A stretch of DNA of 64,000 nt from Rhizomys pruinosus. Lineage: Eukaryota; Chordata; Mammalia; Rodentia; Spalacidae. Each line of letters opens with the position of its first letter. Positions within the stretch are counted from its first letter, which is position 1. Of the stretch, positions 56,433 through 64,000 are shown in pieces. The stretch spans positions 214,613 to 278,612 of the forward strand of contig VZQC01006901.1 of the NCBI GenBank assembly GCA_009823505.1, given 5' to 3'. Both the position numbers and the translations under genes were made by a program. A model generated the notes under the pieces. It did no database searches. It saw nothing but the letters and a program-made list of their open reading frames with translations, and was not told the origin of the DNA.

Positions 56433-56741
56433 ACAATGTCCTTTATATACCATTTTTTTTTCCTGTATAGACACAGCTATGATAGTTTATAAACTAATCG
56501 ATAATAAAGTAGTACAACTGTTTCTTTTTTTTTTCTATGAGTTATTTAAGTATGAGACGTTTACTTCTGGAAATTCTATTTAATATTTCTGGACAGAGAA
56601 AACTGCAGATAAAGGAGGATTAACAGGAGGAAGTGATAATATGTGCGTTACAACAAGTGTACTACACCATCCTCTACATGCCTATAGATCAGCCTTCCAT
56701 CTAATAATTTTTTCATTCAATGAATTCCCGTCAACTGCCTT

Positions 56742-56874
56742 TTTTTGTTTTTGAGACAGGGTCTCCCTGTAGCCCCAGCTGGCCTGGAACTCACTCTGTA
56801 GACCAGGCTGGCCTTGAACTCACAGAGATCCACCTCAGTGCTGGGATTAAAGACATGGGCCACCACCCCTGGCA
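56742..56874 (-). mobile_element. B1 SINE, internally shortened
   Basis: Antisense B1 missing the 'tgcctctgcctcccaag' part. Exact target duplication TCAACTGCCTT at 56,731-56,741 and 56,875-56,885. Confidence 0.94.
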
Positions 56875-56903
56875 TCAACTGCCTTCTTAAAATACAGAAG
56901 GGA

Positions 56904-57121
56904 GGGCTGGAGAGATGGCCTAGTGGTTAAGAGTGCTGACTGCTCTTGCAGAGGACCTGGGTTCGATCCCCGGCACCCACATTGCAGCTGAGAACCGTCT
57001 TTAACTCCAGTTCCAGGAGAATCCAACGCCCTCTTCTGATTGCCGCGGCATTGCACAACACGGGTGCACAAACCTACATGCAGGCAGTACATTCATACAC
57101 ATAAAAAAATAAAATTTAAAA
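56904..57121 (+). mobile_element. B2 SINE, young
   Basis: GGGCTGGAGAGATGGCCTAG start. Exact target duplication AAAATACAGAAGGGA at 56,889-56,903 and 57,122-57,136. Confidence 0.96.
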
Positions 57122-57384
57122 AAAATACAGAAGGGAATATGATAGTAACCATCTGAAGGAAAACGCGTATCCAGAAGCTCATGTCCATCGTCTGGTAACA
57201 GATAAATTATGCCTTGCCTTCAGCTCCCAATGGCCCAGTCCTACCAGAACAAGAGCTCTGGGGACTCAGGGAAGGCAGAGGGTGCCATGAGGCATGAATG
57301 AGGAGTATGGAACCCTAGTCTGCCCTTGTCTGGCTGACTTACCCAGGTTGTTTCTCATCTCTGGATATCAGTAACACTGGTTTA

Positions 57385-57575
57385 GTTGTATGGATCTATC
57401 TGAATCCTTACTCTGCCACTTCTGGTTGTGTGATCTTGGTAAGTTACTTATACATCTAAAGTTAAGTTTAAATGGGGGCAAGAAAATTCCTCCCAAGGGA
57501 TTGTAGGGATCAGATGTAATACTGTACATAAGGTACTTAGCACCATTTCTATCTATAAGTGAATAGATGCTGTTA
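57385..57575 (-). mobile_element. MIR SINE
   Basis: Antisense order: 'ccttactctgccacttctgg', 'gtgatcttggtaagttactta', 'attgtagggatcagatgtaatac', 'aggtacttagcaccatttc'. Confidence 0.72.
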
Positions 57576-58470
57576 TAAAGGAACTTTACAAAACAAGGTC
57601 ATTAACCTGGAAGACACCGAAAACCACGGTGCTAGCTTTAACTACCGTGCTACACTCCCCAAAGCAAACTGCAGCGGAGCAGGGAGAACGGAAAGACCTG
57701 TACTGTGATTAGGAAAATAATCCTGTCAAAAGATGGATATGTCTAACCTTCCAGGGCCTTGCCAGTGAGTACAGAAGAGGGCGACTGGCTCTACCAGTGT
57801 GTTTGTCAGAAGTAGTGCAGCAATCAATCACTGAGCCATTTGCTTCCAGAACTTTCCAATTCTGCATTTGGGGTGACTATGATTGCAAGGGCAATCATTG
57901 ATCATAGAAGCACATTAGATGAATTGATTTGTCTGTGTGTGCGCACACATGAGTGCGTGTGGGTTTCAGATAGGGTCTCATCAGCCTCTGTAACTCAGGC
58001 TATCTTGAACACACAATCCTTTCCTTACTGTTTAAGGGGGGCTGCTTCTTGGTCCCTGGGTCTTTTTGCACTTGTTATAACTACGAACCATTGACAACCT
58101 CAATAAAAGCCCAAGAGAGGGCAACACCAATGATGGAGAGGGGAAGGAGTCAGGAAAGGGGAGGGGCTCCAATTCCAATGGGAGCTGTTTGTCTAACTCA
58201 GTAAAGTGTGCAAGGTACTAAATAAATGAGTGTGAGTGCGTTTTTAAACTAGCTTTCTAAGGAAAGATAAATTGAGAACCATGGTGTAGAGAACCATTCA
58301 AGTACAACTAAGATTGTGGAACAATGTTAACTTCCAAAGCCACAATCAGAAAGTTAAGGCAAATATTTAATCAGTAAGAATACCTAACAACTGTATGGAG
58401 GATGAATTTTCAATGAAATACATTTTATGGAATTAAAACTCTCAGGATTTCTTTGTACTTTGTTACTTTG
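57576..58470. other. Unassigned, with a small B1-like piece
   Basis: 57,965-58,020 ('cagatagggtctcatcagcc', 'ctcaggctatcttgaacac') is a diverged antisense B1 fragment. Nothing gene-like. Confidence 0.45.
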
Positions 58471-58481
58471 TCACATAAAGT

Positions 58482-58598
58482 TTTTTCTTTTTCTTTTTTT
58501 TTTTTTTTTTGAGACAGGGTCTTCCTGTAGCCCCAACTGGCCTGGAACTCACCTCTGTCTCCCTAGTGCTGGGATTAAAGGCACGTACTGTGCCCAGC
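58482..58598 (-). mobile_element. B1 with a central deletion
   Basis: Antisense B1 from a long T-run; the middle third is missing between 'ctggaactcacc' and 'tctgtctccctagtgc'. Exact target duplication TCACATAAAGT at 58,471-58,481 and 58,599-58,609. Confidence 0.92.
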
Positions 58599-58635
58599 TC
58601 ACATAAAGTATTTTTACCTTAGTACTTGACTTTAA

Positions 58636-58955
58636 ACTGTGTGGTGGTTTGAATGAGTGTCCCCCATAGGCTCTAGGTATTCAGATATTTGTCTCCAGTT
58701 GGTGGCGCTGTTTTCGGAGGTCTTGGGGTGTGTGGCCATGCTGGAGGAAGTGTGTCACTGGGGGCAGGCTTAGTGAGTCTAACAAGCCTCGTGGTCTACA
58801 GTTGCTCCCTCTCTGCTTCCTGTGCTCTTTGCAAGATGTGACCCTCGGCTTCCTGGTCCAGATCCAGCCACCAGGCCTCCCGCCACAATGGACTCTGATT
58901 CCCTGGAACCGTCAATCGTAAGCTCAAATAAACAGAAAAGTGACTAATAGAAACT
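58636..58955 (+). mobile_element. Rodent dispersed repeat, family not named (second copy)
   Basis: 'ggtggtttgaatgagtgtcccccatagg', 'gggtgtgtggccatgctggagg', 'gtgtgtcactgggggcagg', 'taagctcaaataaac'. Better preserved than 56,135-56,432. Confidence 0.68.
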
Positions 58956-59282
58956 GGTGCTATGAAACTCCTCTAGATCTGCCACACTGCTACTCTGACA
59001 TCACAATCAACTGAGTAATGGACTAACTCTTCAATTTAGTTTTTAAGATGGGTCCAATCTCGGAAGACACTCGTTTCCCTGTATCTCTTGGATCAGTCTG
59101 TCACTTGGACCTGTGCTGACAGAACTGTCTTGCTGGAACTCCAGGTCCCAGTAACTTTGTCCTTGAGCTCAGTCCTGTCCATGATTTTATTCAAAATGGT
59201 TTCTCCAGCCTTAGTTGGGGGAAGTATAAGTTTGGCTCTGTCCAAATTTGAAACAGACCATTTGGCCTTTTCTTTCTTTTCT

Positions 59283-59508
59283 AAAATATTATTTATTATT
59301 TTTATTCTATGTATATAAATGTATTGTCTGCATGTGTGTAAGTGCACCCATGTTGTGCAACGCCATGGAGATCAGAAAAGGGCGTCAGCTCCCCTAGAAC
59401 CGGAGATATGAACAGCTGGTAGCTGCCATGTGGGTGCTGGGAAACAAACCCAGGTCCTCTTCAAGAGCAGCCAGTGCTCTTAACTGCTGAGTCATTTCTC
59501 CAGCTCCC
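59283..59508 (-). mobile_element. B2 SINE, older
   Basis: Antisense 'tgtattgtctgcatgtgtgtaagtgcacc' type order (59,320 on), 'gccatgtgggtgctgggaaac', 'tgagtcatttctccagctcc'. Confidence 0.9.
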
Positions 59509-59633
59509 ATCTGGCCTTTTCATCCCTCGTTCTAGAATATTTCATTTATCCAAGGTCACCCAATCTTCACTGTGTATAAAGGAGATGGTGTGCCTTGCAG
59601 CACTTTGACATGTTAATTCTCAAGCATGCCCAT

Positions 59634-59687
59634 ATCCATCCATCCATCCATCCATCCATCCATCCATCCATCCATCCATCCATCCAG
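59634..59687. repeat. (ATCC)n microsatellite
   Basis: About 13 uninterrupted CATC units. Confidence 0.96.
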
Positions 59688-59791
59688 AGTGAGTATCAAA
59701 TTGAGGTACCCTAGGAAATGAGATAAGGTGCCCAGGTCACAAGACATAAGAACACATGGTTTTTCTGCAGTTAATTAAAAATCATTAGTTC

Positions 59792-60044
59792 GGGGCTGGA
59801 GAGATGGCCTAGCGGTTAAGAGCGCCGACCGCTCTTGCAGAGGACCCGGGTTCGATCCCCAGCACCCACATGGCGGCCGAGAACTGTCTGTAACTCCAAT
59901 TCCAGGAGAACTCCAGTTCCAGGGGAATCTGAGACCCTCTTCTGACCTCCGCGGCATTGCACGACACGGGTGCACAAACTTGCATGCAGATAGTACATTC
60001 ATACACATACAGAAATAAATAAAATTAATAAAAAATAAATAAAT
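59792..60044 (+). mobile_element. B2 SINE, young, near consensus
   Basis: GGGGCTGGAGAGATGGCCTAGC, GGTTCGATCCCC, 'catggcggccgagaactgtc'. Exact target duplication AAAAATCATTAGTTC ending at 59,791 and at 60,045-60,059. A third partial 'aaaaatcattagt' follows at 60,074. Confidence 0.96.
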
Positions 60045-60059
60045 AAAAATCATTAGTTC

Positions 60060-60337
60060 AAAAAAATAAAAATAAAAATCATTAGTACAGATTATGTTCA
60101 TTTGTAAAAGTCACTTCCACACAGATACTAATAAAATTTAAAATGTACAAAGCTCTTGATCTAGCAACTAAACTGGGAAACTATTCTGCAAGTACTGATA
60201 GAAGGTAAAGAAAAAGACCTTTAGTAGAAAAAAAACAAAAGAAAAAACATGGGATCAACCTAACATTCCACTGTAAGCTATCAGACCAATTACCTACTGT
60301 GAAGAATGGGCAGATTTTAGAAGATCTTTTTTTTTTT
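60060..60337. other. AT-rich unassigned stretch
   Basis: Nothing recognised. Confidence 0.4.
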
Positions 60338-60392
60338 TCCCAGGTTAGGAACCAAACTCAGGGCTTTGTACATCCTGGACAAGCTAACACTG
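60338..60392 (-). mobile_element. ID-like fragment
   Basis: 'aggaaccaaactcagggctttgtac' (60,346) and 'ctggacaagctaacactg' fit a diverged antisense ID head. Confidence 0.45.
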
Positions 60393-60515
60393 AAGTGTTG
60401 GATGTTTTTTATGAGGACAATATAGAAATTAAAGATACTATCTTTTAATATAAAATTTATAAATGTTACACATTAGAAATAACTGGAAAGTTCAAGATAA
60501 GTTACACCAATACTG

Positions 60516-60627
60516 TAGCGCTGTCCTGGAACTGAATCTGTAGATCAGGCTGGCCTTGAACTCACAAAGATCCACCTGCCTCTGCCTCCCGAGTGCTAGA
60601 ATTAAAGGCATGCACCACCATGCCCGG
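60516..60627 (-). mobile_element. Tailless 3'-truncated B1 with target duplication
   Basis: On the minus strand the B1 starts normally (CCGGGCATGG) and ends at 'ccaggacagcgcta', without the last 35 or so bases and without any A-tail. Exact duplication CACCAATACTG at 60,505-60,515 and 60,628-60,638. Confidence 0.9.
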
Positions 60628-60656
60628 CACCAATACTGATTTTTAAGGTAAGAATT

Positions 60657-60903
60657 GGGGCTGGAGAGATGGTTCAGTGGTTAAGAGTACCAATTGCTCT
60701 TCAGAGGACCTGGATTCAATTCCCAGCACCCACATGGCAGCTAAGAACTGCCTTTAAGCCAGGTGTGGTGGCACATGCCTTTAATCCTAGCACTCAGGAG
60801 GTAAGAGGCAGGTGGATCTCAGTGAGTTCAAGGCCAGCCTGGTAGAGTGAGTTCCAGGCCAGCTGGGGCTATAGGGAGACCTTGTCTCAAAAAGACAAAT
60901 AAT
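60657..60903 (+). mobile_element. B2-B1 composite SINE, locus B
   Basis: B2 head 60,657-60,757 ending 'gctaagaactgcctttaa', joined directly to B1 GCCAGGTGTGG at 60,758; B1 ends 'cttgtctcaaaaagac'. The B2 3' half does not follow. Confidence 0.85.
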
Positions 60904-60939
60904 AGTAATTTTCACTTACTTTATACTTTAAAAAAATTT

Positions 60940-61088
60940 GCCGGGCGTGGTGGCGCACACCTTTAGTCCTAGCACTTGGGAGGCAGAGGCAGGCAGATCT
61001 CTGAGTTCAAAGCCAGCCTCGTCTACAGAGTGAGTTCCAGGATACCCAGAGCTATAGAGAGACCCTGTCTCAAAAAAGACCAAAAGAA
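60940..61088 (+). mobile_element. B1 SINE, young
   Basis: 'tgccgggcgtggtggcgcac' start, 'cctgtctcaaaaaagacc' end. Confidence 0.95.
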
Positions 61089-61118
61089 ATAATTACATTA
61101 CATTAATATTTTAGATAG

Positions 61119-61128
61119 TGAGTGTGTG

Positions 61129-61175
<47 letters not shown>

Positions 61176-61283
61176 TGTAGAGGTCAGAGGGGTGGGTTCT
61201 CTCCTTCTACCATGCGACTCTGGGGGATGGAACTCCAGCTGTCGGCAGGTGCCTTTTACCCAGCAGGCCACCTTGCTGGCCCT
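61119..61283 (-). mobile_element. B3-type SINE with (GT)n in its tail
   Basis: GT run 61,119-61,173, then antisense B3 body: 'gtagaggtcagaggggtggg', 'ctctccttctaccatgcgac', 'gccaccttgctggccc'. Confidence 0.78.
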
Positions 61284-61439
61284 TACTTTATGTTTTCTGT
61301 AACTTAGTTTAGTGGGCTGATTGCCTGCAGAATCAATATTTTCACATACCCTACTACTCTCTGATCAAAATATCAATCTCTCTTGCCTTACCTCTGTAGC
61401 TGTGCTAAGGTCAATTCTTCAGCAACACTTCCCAACACC

Positions 61440-61725
61440 TTTATATACCCAAACCCCGTCAGATATTTCTTCTGAAGGAGCTGATTTCACAGATTATAGT
61501 CCAGAGAATCCCCATCATGTATTACCCTGAATGTCTCTTATGGATATTTTATAACCAATTCTTAGTGCCTTGGCATCTATGTTTTATTTATTTCCACTTT
61601 AGGCTTCTTATGGAAATAGGCTTCTTATGTAAAGAAAGCAAGATTTACTAATTTTTGTGTCCCTGACTGCTCAACATAACAGATGAGCAACAAACGATGG
61701 CTGAATAAACGTGGCTTTTCTTTGT
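61440..61725 (-). mobile_element. L2 3'-end remnant
   Basis: 'ttttgtgtccctgactgctc' and 'gatggctgaataaacg' near 61,655-61,711, with upstream antisense L2-like sequence. Diverged. Confidence 0.55.
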
Positions 61726-62060
61726 GTGGATTCAATACATATATTGCTAACAATTTATAAACACTCCAAAGATCATTTTTTTTATTTTCAAAATTTTACA
61801 TGGACTTGGCAGTGTGTTTTCCCTTAATTTTCATCATAAAATAAAATCCCAAAGCTAAAATCAATTATGATATGCAACAAATTAAATATGGAAGGCAAAG
61901 CTTAATCATATTTTTAGAAAAATCTTTCATAATTTTACAAGCAATGATATTTACAATATTTAAAAAATATATACAATATGGCATTACTTAAAGGTACAAA
62001 ACAGCTTTAAATTGTTATATTGTATTATAGAACATTATGAAACACAAACTATCATAACTT
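61726..62060. other. AT-rich unassigned
   Basis: Nothing recognised. Confidence 0.4.
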
Positions 62061-62170
62061 TAATTCCAGGGGGTCCAATAATCTCTTCTGTCCTCTGTAG
62101 GCACTGCATGACACAAGTACACTTACAGGCATGCAGGCATAATATTCATACCCATAAAAAAAGAAAAATA
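62061..62170 (+). mobile_element. B2-family 3' fragment
   Basis: 'aattccagggggtccaataatc', 'cttctgtcctctgtaggc', 'tgcatgacacaagtacactta', 'catacccataaaaaaag' are the B2/B3 3' half. Confidence 0.75.
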
Positions 62171-62182
62171 CACAAAATATTA

Positions 62183-62197
62183 AACACACACACACAC

Positions 62198-62246
<49 letters not shown>
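62183..62246. repeat. (AC)n microsatellite
   Basis: About 31 AC units with one AA interruption; follows the A-tail of the SINE fragment. Confidence 0.97.
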
Positions 62247-62247
<1 letters not shown>

Positions 62248-64000
62248 TTTGTGTTCTCAAAGCCCTAAACTCTGACTACGGCCATCCTGTGAGTCCTGGC
62301 AGTGTGGCTCAGGGCAGTGAGTACTCACAGGATAACCAGTGGTATGTGGAAGATCAGATCTGAGAAAGAATTTGTTACAATTAAAGGAGGAAATACCAAT
62401 CAAGAAAGCTAATCAACACCAGTTTTGGTGTCTGTTCCCCATACCCTATGAAGAAGCAGGCCAGGAGGAAGGAAGCACAAAGGGTTGAATTACTACTGCC
62501 TTTTGTAGAATTATAGGCCTTCTGTGCTTGAAGAGACAGCAAGTTATAAAGTTAGATACTTGAACTACAATTGAGGGAACCAGAGTTTAGAGTACGTGAC
62601 TGGATCAAAGTCACATACCAAGGCTGGCAAGAAAACTCGGCAAAGACCTCTGGTTTCATGATTTTTGCTTCAGGGTGCTTATACTTCCAGGCTTCAAGGA
62701 CATTTTATAAACTGTTTTACTGTTCATACTGAATGTACACAGAGAAATGAAAAAGCTACTAGTTTTCTTAAAAAAATATTAATTTAGAAACCACACAATA
62801 TCAAAATATAATCCAAAGGTGTAGCCAACAAACTGAATGATAACATTTTAGAGCTGGCAGAATACTAGGATGTTAAATTAGACCTCAAGAGTCATTTGTC
62901 CTGGAGAAAGTAAACTATCTCCTCAAATCCCACAGCTGAAGCAGGCGTCAGGTCAGGAAGAAGCACCACTGCTTCTTCCAATACAGCCTTATTCTCTGAC
63001 TACTGAGTGTACCAAATAAAGCAAAAATCTAGAATCAGTTTCAGTTTAGATATAATGAAACGGTTACTAATAAGACTGCTTAGAGAACAGACACACACCA
63101 GTTCTCTGGTTAGGAGAAATAAAGTAAAACCTGTTCCATTAAATGAGGCAGCACGAGTGCTTGTTTCCACAGAAAGATGTGCTTCAACGTGGATGCTCGT
63201 TCTCAGCTTTGCAGTAGTTTGACAATGACAAGAACATTCAGGGTCTATGGCTCAGGAAAGCAAACTGAGCTCTAATGGTCCCTGCTCACAAACATGAAGA
63301 ATGTCTGACTGAAAACACATTTGGCAAAAAAGCTGAAATTATTCATTGACTGGTCCTTTACATTAAAAAGTCTGCTAATCTTCATAAATCTCATATTCAT
63401 AAAGTATAGGAAACTGAGCTAAATATGTAAAATACTAGACAGCATTTTTTTGTTTCTAAAGACTGAAAACCTGACTTAAATTCAAGCTTTATTGTAATTT
63501 GTCTTTCACCTGATAGTAGATAAAAAAAAAAAAAGCTAGAATGTGGGTTACGTTACCAAGTCCAGGCAAGTGAAGCTTTATCACATACTACTGTATGTAA
63601 ATGGACAGAGCTGGAGCTCTTTATTTCTTGTGTGAAATTCATATACAATACTTTAGATAGCTGAGAAGATGGCTATCTTACAGTACTGACGCTATAAAAT
63701 AAATAGGAACAATTATATGATTAAAACCTTGTAATTCATTTGGTCGGTCACCTGTTTTTAAGATATTTTCTTCATGCCTTTGATGGCATCAACGGAACAT
63801 CATTGGATTTCTAAGTCAGTATTCTCAACCACATTAATTATTTCCATTTCTCATTTGCAACCTCTAAATAACACACAAATTTCACCAGAACACATGGGAA
63901 GGGAGGAAATATTTCTAATGAGTTATGAAATGGTAAAAAGTAAAATAAAGACTCCTTCAGGGAGCAAGTAGAAATCAGACACATTCTACTCTCGTCAATC
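62247..64000. other. AT-rich, repeat-poor end of window; no exon supported
   Basis: No SINE or L1. 62,510-62,640 and 62,850-62,990 faintly resemble MIR-type sequence ('tttagagctggcagaatac', 'gatcaaagtcacatacc'). Short frames (for example 63,007-63,222 and 63,774-63,971) look like chance. Confidence 0.45.

Noticed and set aside
62052..62246. Cysteine/valine-rich open frame on the minus strand
   Set aside because: Translation of the AC microsatellite and a SINE fragment.

Overview
The window is mammalian nuclear DNA from a rodent, most probably a muroid. It is dense in B1 and B2 SINEs, with a few ID and B3 copies, rodent-type LINE-1 pieces and older mammalian repeats (MIR, L2, an MLT1-like LTR). 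The young B2 and B1 copies differ from the house-mouse consensus as I remember it, so I would not call it Mus; the species cannot be fixed from this sequence alone. I found no protein-coding exon, tRNA, rRNA or CRISPR array that I can support. The many short open frames lie in the minisatellite, SINEs, L1 debris or unassigned DNA.

Layout. 1-4,028 is the right-hand end of a minisatellite with a 38-bp unit that runs off the left edge. 4,030-13,080 is old interspersed repeats (MLT1, MIR, L2) with younger B1 and B2 insertions. 13,084-19,444 and 19,446-25,826 are two near-identical direct copies of a 6.4-kb segment, meeting at a single undetermined base. 26,000-31,830 is poorly assigned DNA with SINE insertions and a purine-rich tract. 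31,830-38,080 is a LINE-1 cluster: an internally deleted element, a 5'-truncated 3'-UTR insertion, and a broken ORF2 element rearranged around a second undetermined base. 38,080-48,050 is SINE-rich, with an LTR-like stretch carrying 34-bp tandem repeats and one long quiet stretch. 48,250-50,200 is a minus-strand L1 with nested SINEs. 50,200-64,000 is SINE-punctuated DNA ending in about 1.7 kb of AT-rich sequence without recognisable features.

What interacts here is the retrotransposon ecosystem. L1 supplies the insertion machinery, and many B1, B2 and L1 3'-UTR insertions have clear target-site duplications. The main biological lead is a B2-B1 composite SINE found at three loci with the same fusion point. 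Two B2s and one B1 with internal or 3' deletions but intact target duplications are also notable. The main technical lead is that both single-N positions sit at structural discontinuities, and that single-base indels concentrate in high-copy repeats. This suggests an imperfectly polished long-read assembly, so the 6.4-kb duplication may be an artefact.
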